Assembly: GCF_029016285.1 (NCBI RefSeq)
Contig: NZ_CP091975.1
Coordinates: forward strand, 3,100,001-3,164,000
Source: Vibrio sp. DW001
GTDB lineage: Bacteria; Pseudomonadota; Gammaproteobacteria; Enterobacterales; Vibrionaceae
DNA length: 64,000 nt
Direction of reading: 5' to 3'
This document shows positions 38,201-49,027 of this stretch, in pieces (positions within the stretch are counted from its first letter, which is position 1; each line of letters starts with the position of its first letter). The translations under genes were made by a program, and so were the position numbers. The notes below the pieces were generated by a model that had not been told where the DNA came from, did not search any database, and saw only the letters and a program-made list of their open reading frames with translations.

Positions 38201-40081
38201 CTACAGAACTAATCGACGGATATCAGATAGACAACCATTTAGATAAGTAATGAATCGAGCACCTTCTGCTCCATCAACCACTCGGTGATCGTAGGAGAGC
38301 GATAGAGGTAATTGTAAGCGCGGCACAAAGTCTTGACCGTTCCAAACCGGCTTCATCTCAGACTTAGATACGCCTAAAATAGCGACTTCAGGCGCGTTCA
38401 CTATTGGAGTGAACGCTGTTCCTCCGATACCACCTAAACTCGAAATGGTGAAACAACCACCTTGCATATCCGCAGCAGTAAGTTTGCCCGTGCGCGCCTT
38501 CTTCGATACAGCCATTAACTCGTCAGAAAGCTCATAAATACCTTTCTTATTCACGTCTTTGAATACCGGAACGACTAAACCATTTGGCGTATCAACCGCG
38601 ATACCTACATTAACGTATTTCTTCAGTATTAAGCTTTCACCATCTTCACTCAATGAAGAGTTAAATGTCGGGAATGCTTCAAGCGCTTTCGCAACCGCCT
38701 TCATGATAAATACGAGAGGCGTGATCTTAACACCCGAGTCTTTCTTCGCTTCTACTGCATTTTGCTCTTTACGGAATTTTTCTAGTTCAGTGATATCAGC
38801 ATTATCCCACTGTGTAACATGCGGAATCATTACCCAGTTACGGTGAAGATTCGCACCAGAAATTTTCTGAATTCGCGATAGCGGTTTAGTTTCAACATCA
38901 CCAAACTTACTAAAATCAATCTTCGGCCAAGGAAGTAAGCCAAGTGCACTACCATCGCCTTTACCTGCGGCGGCGGCACCAGATTCAAGACGCTTCAACG
39001 CTTCTTTAACGTAGCTTTGCACATCTTCTTTGAGGATACGGCTCTTACGACCCGTTCCCTTAACTTTCGCTAGATTAACACCGAACTCACGTGCGATACG
39101 ACGAACCACCGGAGACGCATGCGAATAGTCATTATTAACCTCAAACTCACCCGTTGCTGGCGCTTTTGATACTGCTGCCGCTTTAGGTGCTTCTGGTTTC
39201 GTTGCTGGAACGGGTACTGAAGGCACTGCTGCAGTTACTGCGGCTACTGGCGTACCTGCAGACATCGTTTCAAATATCATAATCAAAGAACCAGAAGTAA
39301 CTTTATCGCCTTCTGTGATCTTGATTTCTTTCAAAACACCAGCAAACGGGGCAGGAACTTCCATTGAGGCTTTATCGCCCTCAACAGTAATGAGTGATTG
39401 CTCTTCTTCAATAGCATCACCTACTGCGACCATGATCTCAGTGACTTCAACCTCATCACCACCAATATCAGGTACCGTGATCTCTTTAAGCTCAGCGACA
39501 GCTTGCACTGATTCAGTCGGCGCTATTGTGGCAACTGGCGCCGCTCCGCCTTCTGTCACTTCAAAGACCATGATAAGTGAACCCGTGGTAACTTTGTCAC
39601 CCTCAGTTATCTTTATGTCTTTCAACGTACCAGAGAATGGAGCAGGTACTTCCATTGAAGCTTTATCGCCTTCAACAGTAATAAGTGATTGCTCTTCATC
39701 GATAACATCGCCGACAGCAACCATTATTTCAGTGACTTCAACTTCATCACCGCCGATATCCGGTACGATGATCTCTTTTAGAGAGACGATTGAAGGCGCC
39801 GTGGAGGCAACTTCAGGTGCTGGAACCGGAGCTGATACCGCTCCATTTTCCGCGGCTTCAAAGAGCATGATCAATGCGCCCGTCGTTACCTTGTCGCCTT
39901 CAGCAACTCTAATCTCTTTTACAATTCCCGCTTGTGACGCTGGAACTTCCATTGAAGCTTTGTCGCCTTCAACGCTGATAAGGGATTGTTCTTCTTCAAC
40001 CTTGTCGCCTACACTGACAAGAATCTCAGTAACTTCAACCTCATCCGCACCTATATCAGGTACATTAATTTCGATTGCCAT
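38201..40081 (-). CDS. aceF: Pyruvate dehydrogenase E2, dihydrolipoamide acetyltransferase
   Basis: Core of the pyruvate dehydrogenase complex, transferring acetyl groups to CoA. The 626 residues hold three lipoyl domains (about 2-76, 102-175, 200-273) with lipoylation lysines 41, 140 and 237, each in [11 protein letters not shown]. Ala/Pro-rich linkers, an E3-binding domain (about 320-358: [20 protein letters not shown]) and the catalytic domain ending with the HxxxDG motif (His599, Asp603) follow. The repeated lipoyl coding sequence gives long near-identical DNA blocks. The start region is duplicated in the gap to aceE. Confidence 0.97.
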   Translation of the reverse strand: MAIEINVPDIGADEVEVTEILVSVGDKVEEEQSLISVEGDKASMEVPASQAGIVKEIRVAEGDKVTTGALIMLFEAAENGAVSAPVPAPEVASTAPSIVSLKEIIVPDIGGDEVEVTEIMVAVGDVIDEEQSLITVEGDKASMEVPAPFSGTLKDIKITEGDKVTTGSLIMVFEVTEGGAAPVATIAPTESVQAVAELKEITVPDIGGDEVEVTEIMVAVGDAIEEEQSLITVEGDKASMEVPAPFAGVLKEIKITEGDKVTSGSLIMIFETMSAGTPVAAVTAAVPSVPVPATKPEAPKAAAVSKAPATGEFEVNNDYSHASPVVRRIAREFGVNLAKVKGTGRKSRILKEDVQSYVKEALKRLESGAAAAGKGDGSALGLLPWPKIDFSKFGDVETKPLSRIQKISGANLHRNWVMIPHVTQWDNADITELEKFRKEQNAVEAKKDSGVKITPLVFIMKAVAKALEAFPTFNSSLSEDGESLILKKYVNVGIAVDTPNGLVVPVFKDVNKKGIYELSDELMAVSKKARTGKLTAADMQGGCFTISSLGGIGGTAFTPIVNAPEVAILGVSKSEMKPVWNGQDFVPRLQLPLSLSYDHRVVDGAEGARFITYLNGCLSDIRRLVL

Positions 40082-40221
40082 TATTCTGTCCTACCTCTTA
40101 TGCGTCGTATTGAAGGTTAGTTTCAAGCGAACTCGCGATATCCGCGTCTACATTAAAATTAGGCACATTAATTTTGATTATCATTATTCTGTCCTATTAC
40201 TTATGCGTATAACGGGTTAGT
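40060..40221 (-). repeat. Degenerate tandem duplication, period about 103 bases
   Basis: The block from ACTAAC near the aceE end through the stop codon, TAGGACAGAATAATG and AAATTAATGT occurs twice. The two stop codons (40201, 40098) and the two ATG codons (40184, 40081) are each exactly 103 bases apart. A 3-base indel and scattered substitutions separate the copies. Confidence 0.75.
40098..40184 (-). CDS. 28-codon ORF from a duplicated aceE/aceF junction
   Basis: ATG at 40184 runs 28 codons to TAA at 40098-40100, between aceE and aceF. Its first residues MIIKINVP mirror the AceF start MAIEINVP. The following NFNVDAD and final TNLQYDA mirror the AceE tail FDIDADKTNPLYA. The ribosome site and spacing (TAGGACAGAATA then ATG) are identical to those of aceF. 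This is a decayed tandem duplication of the gene junction that has kept an open frame and its ribosome site. It may be translated as a small peptide or only serve as a translated spacer. Confidence 0.55.
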   Translation of the reverse strand: MIIKINVPNFNVDADIASSLETNLQYDA

Positions 40222-42864
40222 TTTATCTGCATCAATGTCGAATCTCTTGATTGCTTCAGCTACCACAGGTTTTTCAACATCACCACGTTTCGCCAGTTCA
40301 TTTAGAGCCGCGACGACAACATAACCAGCGTTCACTTCAAAGTGACGACGCAGATTTTCGCGACTGTCTGAACGACCAAAGCCATCAGTACCAAGCACTT
40401 TATAAGATTCGGCAGGGATAAATGCACGAACTTGCTCCGCATAGTTCTTCATATAATCCGTTGCTGCAATAGCTGGTTCAGAACCCATTACGTCAACGAT
40501 ATAAGGCACTTTTGCTTCTGCTTCAGGATGCAGCATGTTGTAACGATCCGCTTCTTGCCCGTCACGAGTGACTTCATTGAACGAGGTAACAGAATAGACA
40601 TCGGAAGCAACACCATACTCTTCACTTAGAATTTCTGCTGCTTTGCGAACTTCATTCATGATAGTACCAGAGCTCAGCAATTGAACTTTGCCTTTACTAC
40701 CTTCGTGAGTTTCGAGCTTATAGATACCTTTACGTATACCTTCTTCAACACCTTCTGGCATCGCTGGCATCGCATAGTTTTCATTCATAAGCGTCAAATA
40801 GTAGTACACGTTCTCTTGGTCACCATACATACGACGAATACCGTCTTGCACAATAACAGCCACTTCATAAGCGAAAGTGGGATCATAAGAGATACAATTT
40901 GGTACTGTGCTTGCCATGATATGGCTATGACCATCTTCATGTTGAAGACCTTCACCATTCAATGTTGTACGACCCGCCGTTGCTCCCAATAGGAAGCCAC
41001 GTGCTTGTTGGTCACCGGCCATCCAAGCCATATCTCCAACACGTTGGAAACCAAACATAGAATAGTAGATATAAAACGGAATCATTGGTAAATCATTGGT
41101 GCTGTACGATGTCGCAGCGGCAACCCATGAAGACATAGCACCTAGCTCATTGATACCTTCTTGAAGTACCTGACCTGATGTTGCTTCTTTATAATAAGAG
41201 ACAATATCTCGATCCTGAGGTGTATAGTTTTGCCCTTGTGGATTATAAATACCAATTTGTCGGAATAGACCTTCCATACCGAAAGTACGCGCTTCATCAG
41301 CAACGATAGGAACAATATTCTTACCAATGCCTTTATTTTTCAGTAGCACATTAAGCGTACGCACAAATGCCATTGTTGACGAGATGTCACGCTTTTGCTC
41401 TTCAAGTAGTGGCTTAAACTCATCCAGTTGAGGTATTTCTAACGGCTGAGTGAAGTTAGGTAAACGAACAGGTGTATAACCATGCAACGCTTTACGACGA
41501 GCGTGTAGATATTCGAACTCAGCGCTCCCTTCTTCCAGTTTTAAGTAAGGCAGAGACTTCATTTCTTCGTCAGAAACAAGATCTTTTAGGCCTAAACGAT
41601 CACGAAGTTGTTGAACATGTGTCATATCCATTTTCTTCACTTGGTGAGCGATATTCATACCTTCAGCTGCTCCACCCATCCCATAACCTTTAACTGTTTT
41701 AGCAAGGATAACCGTTGGGCGATCTTTCGTTTGTGCTGCATTTTGGTACGCGGCATAAAGCTTCGAAGAATCATGACCTCCACGTTTTAGGGCGAATATC
41801 TCAGCATCTGTCATATCAGACACAAGCGCTGCAGTTTCAGGATAACGTCCAAAGAAATTCTCACGTACATACGCGCCATCTTTAGATTTAAATGTTTGAT
41901 AATCACCATCAACTACTTCATTCATTAACTGCAGTAGTTTACCTGATTTATCTTTGGCAAGCAGTGCATCCCAGCCACTGCCCCAAACAACTTTAACTAC
42001 GTTCCAACCCGCGCCTTTAAATAAGCCTTCTAGCTCTTGGATTATCTTACCGTTGCCCATTACAGGACCATCGAGTCTCTGTAGGTTACAGTTAATAAGG
42101 AAGCATAAATTATCAAGTTTTTCACGAGCGGCAAATGAGATCGCGCCGCGTGATTCAGGCTCATCCATTTCACCATCACCTAAGAACGCAAAAACACGTT
42201 GCTCAGATGTATCTTTAAGTCCACGTCCATCTAAATACTTGAGGAATCGAGCTTGGTAAATAGAAGAAATTGGGCCAAGTCCCATAGAGACAGTCGGGAA
42301 CTGCCAGAATTCGGGCATTAATTTTGGATGCGGGTAAGAAGGAATACCTTTGCCACCCACTTCCTGACGAAAATTATCAAGCTGCTCTGCCGTCAATCGG
42401 CCTTCTACGAATGCACGAGAATAGATACCCGGAGAAATATGACCTTGATAATAAACTAGGTCACCACCATCCTTCGCATTGGGAGCGCGAAAGAAGTGAT
42501 TAAAACAGGTTTCATAGAACGCAGCTGAAGATTGAAAAGACGCCATATGGCCGCCCAACTCTAAATCTTTCTTAGAGGCGCGTAATACAATCATAATTGC
42601 ATTCCAGCGAATAATAGAACGAATACGACGCTCTAAAGTAGTATCACCTGGATAAGCGGGTTCTTGATCGGGAGATATCGTATTGATGTAGTTTGTAGTA
42701 ACACCAGTAGGCATATCTACACCATCAAGACGTGCTTTATCTAAAACTGTTTCTAGTAAGAACTGTGCACGCTCTAAACCCTCTTCACGTACTACTGACT
42801 CTAGTGCAGCAAGCCACTCTTGAGTTTCCAGTGCATCAACGTCATTATTAATGACTTCAGACAT
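40201..42864 (-). CDS. aceE: Pyruvate dehydrogenase E1 (homodimeric type)
   Basis: Thiamine-diphosphate enzyme that decarboxylates pyruvate and acetylates E2 lipoyl groups. The 887-residue length is that of the gamma-proteobacterial homodimeric E1. Visible landmarks are YYQGHISPGIYSRAFVEGRL, the ThDP motif GDGEMDEPESRGA...NCNLQRLDGPV and HSHIMASTVPNC. It follows pdhR by 51 bases and precedes aceF, separated by a duplicated junction. Confidence 0.97.
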   Translation of the reverse strand: MSEVINNDVDALETQEWLAALESVVREEGLERAQFLLETVLDKARLDGVDMPTGVTTNYINTISPDQEPAYPGDTTLERRIRSIIRWNAIMIVLRASKKDLELGGHMASFQSSAAFYETCFNHFFRAPNAKDGGDLVYYQGHISPGIYSRAFVEGRLTAEQLDNFRQEVGGKGIPSYPHPKLMPEFWQFPTVSMGLGPISSIYQARFLKYLDGRGLKDTSEQRVFAFLGDGEMDEPESRGAISFAAREKLDNLCFLINCNLQRLDGPVMGNGKIIQELEGLFKGAGWNVVKVVWGSGWDALLAKDKSGKLLQLMNEVVDGDYQTFKSKDGAYVRENFFGRYPETAALVSDMTDAEIFALKRGGHDSSKLYAAYQNAAQTKDRPTVILAKTVKGYGMGGAAEGMNIAHQVKKMDMTHVQQLRDRLGLKDLVSDEEMKSLPYLKLEEGSAEFEYLHARRKALHGYTPVRLPNFTQPLEIPQLDEFKPLLEEQKRDISSTMAFVRTLNVLLKNKGIGKNIVPIVADEARTFGMEGLFRQIGIYNPQGQNYTPQDRDIVSYYKEATSGQVLQEGINELGAMSSWVAAATSYSTNDLPMIPFYIYYSMFGFQRVGDMAWMAGDQQARGFLLGATAGRTTLNGEGLQHEDGHSHIMASTVPNCISYDPTFAYEVAVIVQDGIRRMYGDQENVYYYLTLMNENYAMPAMPEGVEEGIRKGIYKLETHEGSKGKVQLLSSGTIMNEVRKAAEILSEEYGVASDVYSVTSFNEVTRDGQEADRYNMLHPEAEAKVPYIVDVMGSEPAIAATDYMKNYAEQVRAFIPAESYKVLGTDGFGRSDSRENLRRHFEVNAGYVVVAALNELAKRGDVEKPVVAEAIKRFDIDADKTNPLYA

Positions 42865-42915
42865 GGCGGTCTATCCTTTTTATTAGTTGGATCTAGTGAA
42901 CATGCGATAATTCGT

Positions 42916-43683
42916 TTACGACTTATCGCTCTGCTGGATTCTACGTAAAGAGCGTTTCCTTCTACTCTCTTCACGATTGATATCCAACAATGTTTCCTCG
43001 ATATAAGCCAAATGAGAATGGGAAAGTTCACGAGCCTGTTCAGGCTGTCCAGAAACGATCGCATCAACAATATTAGCTCTGTGTCTACTTACTTTTCCAG
43101 CCACATCACTGCGGCGGTTCAATAGTTTTAAATTCTGTAATACGTTTTGCTCAAGAAGAGGCGCTAGGCTTCGAACAATATGCAGTAGCACAACATTATG
43201 GGCGGCGTCAGTGATAGCGATAAGTGATTTCATTACTTCGGCAGCTTCTTGTTCTACATTTTTCTCTTCTTCCGCTTTTTGGATTCGCACTTGGATACTG
43301 CGAATTCTTATATAATCTTCTTCTGTCCCACGCAAAGCGGCAAAGTAGGCCGATATTCCTTCTAATGCGTGGCGAGATTCTAACAAGTCTAATTGGGTTT
43401 CATTATGAGTAGATAGAAGTTCAAGTAGCGGATCTGAAAAACCTTTCCATAAGCTTTCGCTTACGAAGGTTCCACCACCTTGACGACGAGTCAAAAGACG
43501 TCTGGCTTCTAATCTTTGAATAGCTTCACGGATAGAAGGACGCGAGACATCAAATTGCGTCGCTAGTTCTCTCTCCGGCGGCAATTGCTGGCCTGGTGAG
43601 AATGTTCCTTCTAATATCAACCTTTCTATTTCTTTCTCTATCACATCGGAAAGTTTAGGCTGACGTATCCTTTGATAAGCCAT
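42916..43683 (-). CDS. pdhR: Pyruvate-responsive repressor PdhR
   Basis: A 255-residue GntR/FadR-type regulator that represses the pdh operon until pyruvate releases it. The N-terminal winged helix shows [20 protein letters not shown] (about 36-55) and [10 protein letters not shown]; the C-terminal all-helical FCD domain binds the effector. It is first in the pdhR-aceE-aceF unit. A palindromic operator lies 43 bases upstream of its start. Confidence 0.95.
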   Translation of the reverse strand: MAYQRIRQPKLSDVIEKEIERLILEGTFSPGQQLPPERELATQFDVSRPSIREAIQRLEARRLLTRRQGGGTFVSESLWKGFSDPLLELLSTHNETQLDLLESRHALEGISAYFAALRGTEEDYIRIRSIQVRIQKAEEEKNVEQEAAEVMKSLIAITDAAHNVVLLHIVRSLAPLLEQNVLQNLKLLNRRSDVAGKVSRHRANIVDAIVSGQPEQARELSHSHLAYIEETLLDINREESRRKRSLRRIQQSDKS

Positions 43684-43725
43684 ATCGTTATTTTTTACTC
43701 AATTATTCTAACTTGTGAACCATGT

Positions 43726-43744
43726 AAATTGGTATTACCAATTT
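43726..43744. promoter_or_regulatory. PdhR operator
   Basis: AAATTGGTA-T-TACCAATTT is a perfect palindrome matching the known PdhR consensus ATTGGTnnnACCAAT. It lies upstream of pdhR, so PdhR very likely controls its own operon. Confidence 0.88.
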
Positions 43745-43967
43745 TAAAGTGGACAAAAGTTAACATAAAAATAACGTTATTGTCTAGACGAAAATTGATT
43801 TAAATCATAAAAAATACCGCATGTAACATAAGGTCAACATTTTATTGCCATCGATATACATTAATCTTTTGATGTAGCTACATTAAGTATAATAATCCTC
43901 ACCGTTGTTAATAAATTGTTTCTTAGAGTTTTGTTTAAAACACTCAACGACACAGATTAAAATACGA

Positions 43968-44519
43968 TTAGTCACGATTGATTACACTATGGAAATAGCG
44001 CCAGTTAAAAACCAAACCTGGATCCGTTTTTCTTAGTGGGGCAATGTATTGGTGGCCAGTAATTCGCTCGGTGGTAATAAACGGATACCGTTCCATCAAT
44101 AGTGTTGTAACGCGTCCTAAAGACACATATTGCTGATCTGTATACGAATCAAAATCGGTACCTTCCAATTCGATACCAATAGAATAATCATTGCATCGCT
44201 CTACGCCTGAAAAACTGGATTTTCCGGCATGCCAAGCTCTCATATTAAATGGAACAAACTGCACCACTTCTCCATCTCTACGAATTAAACAGTGCGCCGA
44301 GACCTTCATTTGATGGATGACGGCAAAAAAAGGATGTTCACTTGGTGCAAGTCTGCCAGTAAACAATTGTTCAATTGCCTCGCCACCATATTGGCCTGGG
44401 GGTAAGCTTATATTATGAACAACGAGCAAACTCACATTCGCCTCACTAGGCCGTGTATCGCAATAAGGCGAAGGGACATGCCTCACACCTTCCAACCATG
44501 CATCCGTCGTAATTCTCAT
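43968..44519 (-). CDS. ampD: 1,6-anhydro-N-acetylmuramyl-L-alanine amidase AmpD
   Basis: Cytoplasmic zinc amidase that strips the peptide from recycled anhydromuropeptides and so keeps the AmpR beta-lactamase signal low. The 183-residue protein has zinc ligands His35 (VVHNISLPPG), His156 and Asp166 (GHQYIAPLRKTDPG), and the catalytic Glu118 region (IGIELEGTDF). It is divergent from nadC, the usual order. Its downstream gap to pdhR (284 bases) contains the PdhR operator. Confidence 0.96.
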   Translation of the reverse strand: MRITTDAWLEGVRHVPSPYCDTRPSEANVSLLVVHNISLPPGQYGGEAIEQLFTGRLAPSEHPFFAVIHQMKVSAHCLIRRDGEVVQFVPFNMRAWHAGKSSFSGVERCNDYSIGIELEGTDFDSYTDQQYVSLGRVTTLLMERYPFITTERITGHQYIAPLRKTDPGLVFNWRYFHSVINRD

Positions 44520-44651
44520 TATGTATTCCTGAACGGGTTAATCTTTAACACTCTATCGCAACTATCAGAATGACAACAAGGGCTTGGTAGGCATTACTAA
44601 GCAAGTTTTTAACATCAGAGACACAAATTGCTCGTTTTCCTGCTGAAATAA

Positions 44652-45593
<942 letters not shown>

Positions 45594-45637
45594 TTATGTT
45601 CGAACATCGTTGAAAGATAAAAACCAATCTAATTGAT

Positions 45638-45663
45638 AAAAAAGAGGCCTAGCCTCTTTTTTT
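45638..45663 (+). terminator. Terminator after nadC
   Basis: AAAAGAGGC-CTA-GCCTCTTTT followed by further T, giving a strong hairpin. Confidence 0.9.
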
Positions 45664-45922
45664 GACCTTATAAATACTTATCACCTCATAGACATTTTTA
45701 TCTCATACACAAGTATTACTCTATAAACCAATGTTCACGTCTAGCCAGCTCGCATTAGTTTAAGCATGGTCTAATTCAGTTTCTGTCGGGTCATTTTTAA
45801 CAACACCTGTAACAAAAAATAATTTTTATTAATCGACACGCGTTCTCTTATCGGCAGCGTTTCTGTTTACTCCCGTTCTTTCTACTCTTGCTTTTCATTA
45901 TGACCCACAGCAGGAGAATATG
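45664..45922 (+). other. pilA upstream region
   Basis: Together with the terminator this is part of a 329-base gap. It should carry the pilA promoter and, as in other vibrios, perhaps a Crp-S/TfoX-type competence site. I see neither a clear sigma-70 nor sigma-54 promoter. Confidence 0.35.
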
Positions 45923-46426
45923 ATGCTTTTTAATCCTCACGCCAATTTCAAGAGTGGCGGTAGTTTCACTCTATCTAACAATCGCAACATAAGCAGTAGT
46001 GGCTTCACTTTAATAGAACTGATGATAGTCGTTGCTGTTATTGGTGTGTTGTCCTCTATCGCCATCCCTCAATATCAAAATTACATCAAGAAGTCTCAAT
46101 TAGGTGCAGCGATGGCAACCATAGCCGCACTTAAGATTAATGTAGAAGATTACATAGCAACGAGTGGAGAGTTCCCTACTTTATCTTCAAGCCAAATAGC
46201 CTCAGATCTTGGTGCAACCGCTTCATCACTAGGCGATATCGAAACAAAATCAGCAACCAGCGATCCTCTATCAGGTCAACTGATCCTAACGATGGGTAGT
46301 GATACTCAATTTAATAAGAAGAAAATCGCGCTTAATCGCGATAACGCGGGAAGCTGGACATGCATTACAGATGTTGCTGAAAAATTAGTTATGCCAAAAC
46401 AATGCTCAACAGGCACGGTGTTCTGA
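45923..46426 (+). CDS. pilA: Type IV pilin PilA with long leader
   Basis: Major subunit of the type IV pilus used by vibrios for chitin binding and DNA uptake. After the PilD site G|FTLIELMIVV (mature Phe1, Glu5) comes the hydrophobic alpha-helix and a globular domain with a C-terminal Cys pair (WTCIT...KQCSTG). Of two adjacent ATG codons I use 45923, spaced 6 bases from AGGAG. This leaves a 27-residue leader, while most type IVa pilins have about 6-10. It is first of pilA-pilB-pilC-pilD. Confidence 0.92.
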   Translation: MLFNPHANFKSGGSFTLSNNRNISSSGFTLIELMIVVAVIGVLSSIAIPQYQNYIKKSQLGAAMATIAALKINVEDYIATSGEFPTLSSSQIASDLGATASSLGDIETKSATSDPLSGQLILTMGSDTQFNKKKIALNRDNAGSWTCITDVAEKLVMPKQCSTGTVF

Positions 46427-46483
46427 TTTCATTGCTATGGGCTGAGTATTGATATCGGTTAGATGAACGTATAGGGAGAAACT

Positions 46484-47731
46484 ATGGATATAATTCGAAA
46501 TATCAGCAATGACCAACTATCGGAATTGGTTCCTCTTTCTAATGAAGAACTAAACACAACCAGTGCTGAGATTCAAAGAAATGACCCTATTAGCCGTTAT
46601 ATCAACCAAATTTTGTTAGAAGCAATGCAGAAAAGGTCCTCAGATATTCATTTCGAGCCTTATGAACATAAATACCGTATTCGCTTACGATGTGATGGTG
46701 TATTGGTCGAGATAGATTCTCCCCCACCTCAATTAGCAAATAGGTTGTCCTCTAGAATAAAGGTAATGGCCAACTTAGATATTGCAGAGAAAAGACTTCC
46801 GCAAGACGGACGGATGAAACATACCTTAACGTCTAAACAGAGCGTTGATATCCGCGTCTCCACATTGCCAACATTATGGGGAGAAAAAATCGTCCTTCGA
46901 TTACTCAAAACGCAATCAGTCCCATTAGACATAACAGCCCTAGGCTTATCCCAAACGCAAATGGACCTCTATGTGTCTGCAATTAGTAAACCTCAAGGAT
47001 TGGTGTTAATCACCGGTCCTACGGGAAGTGGTAAAACCATTTCACTATATACCGCGCTCACCTATCTCAATACACCAGAAAAGAACATATCAACAGCTGA
47101 AGATCCGATCGAGATTAACCTATTAGGTATCAATCAAGTGCAAATGAACGACAAAATCGACCTGAACTTCACCTCCACCTTAAAGGCCCTTCTAAGGCAA
47201 GACCCTGACATCATTATGATCGGAGAAATTCGTGATATTGAGAGCGCTGAGATTGTAATTAAAGCGGCCCAAACTGGTCACCTTGTACTTTCCACACTGC
47301 ATACCAACTCAGCTAGTGAAGCGGTGACTCGACTGCTTAACATGGGGGTAGATAAATTTAGCCTAGCCTCATGCTTATCATTAATCGTCGCGCAGAGACT
47401 TACACGAGCACTATGTCCTGCATGCAAGGAATTAGATTTGGAGACCTCTTCGAATCGAAAGCTAAACCCTCGAGGTTCTCTACAAATATACAAAGCTAAT
47501 CCTCACGGATGCGCCGACTGTCTCAGCGGCTACTCAGGATTGATTGGTATATTCGAATTGCTAAACATAGACAAAACCCTTATGAGAACAATTGAACGCC
47601 AAAGCAGCGCTTCTGAAATAAACGACATAGCGTTAGAGAATGGTTTTATTCCTCTATCTGATTCAGGGAGAAATAAATTGATTGAAGGGATAACGAGTAT
47701 CAAAGAATTGCAACGAACCTTAATCTTTTAG
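46484..47731 (+). CDS. pilB: Pilus assembly ATPase PilB, lacking N-terminal domain
   Basis: Cytoplasmic hexameric ATPase that drives pilus extension. All ATPase motifs are present: Walker A GPTGSGKT, the Asp box, Walker B IMIGEIRD, the His box HLVLSTLHTNS and a zinc-type Cys set CPAC...CADC. The protein is 415 residues, whereas typical PilB has about 560. DIHFEPYE is at residue 54 rather than near 195, so the N1 (MshEN-like) domain is missing. Only 57 bases separate it from pilA, leaving no room for it. It resembles the compact HofB/GspE layout. Confidence 0.93.
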   Translation: MDIIRNISNDQLSELVPLSNEELNTTSAEIQRNDPISRYINQILLEAMQKRSSDIHFEPYEHKYRIRLRCDGVLVEIDSPPPQLANRLSSRIKVMANLDIAEKRLPQDGRMKHTLTSKQSVDIRVSTLPTLWGEKIVLRLLKTQSVPLDITALGLSQTQMDLYVSAISKPQGLVLITGPTGSGKTISLYTALTYLNTPEKNISTAEDPIEINLLGINQVQMNDKIDLNFTSTLKALLRQDPDIIMIGEIRDIESAEIVIKAAQTGHLVLSTLHTNSASEAVTRLLNMGVDKFSLASCLSLIVAQRLTRALCPACKELDLETSSNRKLNPRGSLQIYKANPHGCADCLSGYSGLIGIFELLNIDKTLMRTIERQSSASEINDIALENGFIPLSDSGRNKLIEGITSIKELQRTLIF

Positions 47732-47767
47732 TACCCACTTATCGCGCTAACTATTCAAAGGTAAAAA

Positions 47768-48991
47768 ATGACATCGACTCAACTCCCCTTACATCGTTAC
47801 CGCTGGACCGGCCGAAATATTGCGGGAAAGCAAATCAATGACACTATGTTCGCAAGAGATAAATATGAAGTCATTTCAATACTGACAAATAGGAATATTT
47901 ATATAAGAGATATAAAACAGATCAAAACCTCATTTTATTCGCTAAAAAAACAGCGAATGACAACGAAAGATATCAATCTATTTACTCGACAATTAGCCAC
48001 ACTACTTAATTCTGGACTTTCCTTAACTTTATCATTATCACTGCTTGCGAATAATCACCCTAAATCAGGTGGCCAGTTTGTTATAACCTTAATTAAAAAT
48101 GCGATTGAAGAAGGATGTCCACTTTCCGAAGCTCTTAAAAAGGCCAGTCCTCTATTTGATAATACCTATGTACATTTGGTTTCTAGCGCCGAACTTTCCG
48201 GGCAGTTAGCACAAACTTTCGAGAGAATTGCTCATTATAGAGAAAAAACGACGCAGCAAAAATCAAAGCTTGTGAAAGCAATGATCTACCCTGTCTTTGT
48301 CTTATTATTAGCCTTTTTAGTCACCTATTTAATGTTAGTAAAGGTCATTCCAGAATTTGAATATATGTTCCGTAGTTTTGGCGCTCAATTACCTTGGTTT
48401 ACTCAGAAAATTATTTCACTCTCTCACTGGTTAAGTGCTAATACGGCCAAACAAGTAACGTGGTTAATCGCACTTACTGCGTTTTACAAGTTTCTCATTG
48501 TCTACTCTTATCGTTTTCATCGGCTCATCGACAAAAAAAAACTTAGTATCCCTATTGTTGGCCCTCTGATCGTGAAATCTATCATTGCTCGATTTAGTCG
48601 GTCATTGGCGGTAACGGTTCGTTCCGGAGTTCCCGTCATCAGCGCCATTCGTAACAGCATAAATCTAACAACAAACCTTTATTTTAGGGCGGCCGTTAAT
48701 CAACTATTCGATGAGGTATCAACTGGTGTACCCATCTATGTCGCCATGACGAAAACCCACTGCTTCCCAGATTTTATGATTCAAATGGTCATGGTAGGTG
48801 AACAATCTGGAGCACTTGATTGCATGCTAGATAAAGTTGCGGATACATTTGATACAGAACTAGATGAATCCATAGATAAATTGAATACTTTAATAGAACC
48901 CTTGCTCATTCTGTTTTTAGGTGTCGTTGTCGGAGGAGTAGTCATCGCAATCTACCTACCTATCTTTAACATGATGGACGTATTAGGATAG
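47768..48991 (+). CDS. pilC: Pilus inner-membrane platform protein PilC
   Basis: A 407-residue polytopic protein of the GspF/PilC family that anchors PilB. Two repeated GspF domains (about 75-200 and 278-400) each carry the pattern FTRQLATLLNSGLSLT / FSRSLAVTVRSGVPVI. Three membrane segments lie near 175-200, 225-245 and 382-402. It is spaced 36 bases from pilB. Confidence 0.95.
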   Translation: MTSTQLPLHRYRWTGRNIAGKQINDTMFARDKYEVISILTNRNIYIRDIKQIKTSFYSLKKQRMTTKDINLFTRQLATLLNSGLSLTLSLSLLANNHPKSGGQFVITLIKNAIEEGCPLSEALKKASPLFDNTYVHLVSSAELSGQLAQTFERIAHYREKTTQQKSKLVKAMIYPVFVLLLAFLVTYLMLVKVIPEFEYMFRSFGAQLPWFTQKIISLSHWLSANTAKQVTWLIALTAFYKFLIVYSYRFHRLIDKKKLSIPIVGPLIVKSIIARFSRSLAVTVRSGVPVISAIRNSINLTTNLYFRAAVNQLFDEVSTGVPIYVAMTKTHCFPDFMIQMVMVGEQSGALDCMLDKVADTFDTELDESIDKLNTLIEPLLILFLGVVVGGVVIAIYLPIFNMMDVLG

Positions 48992-49027
48992 AATGCGTAT
49001 TGCACCTTTTTCTACCTAGGCCTATAA

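Noticed and set aside
38201..40081. Long direct repeats inside aceF as a possible mobile or CRISPR-like repeat
   Set aside because: They encode the three lipoyl domains of E2, a normal feature of gamma-proteobacterial AceF.
39315..40220. 301-codon open frame on the plus strand opposite aceF
   Set aside because: It mirrors the repeated lipoyl-domain coding sequence, is low-complexity Ser/Thr-rich, has no ribosome site, and the other strand is certainly aceF.
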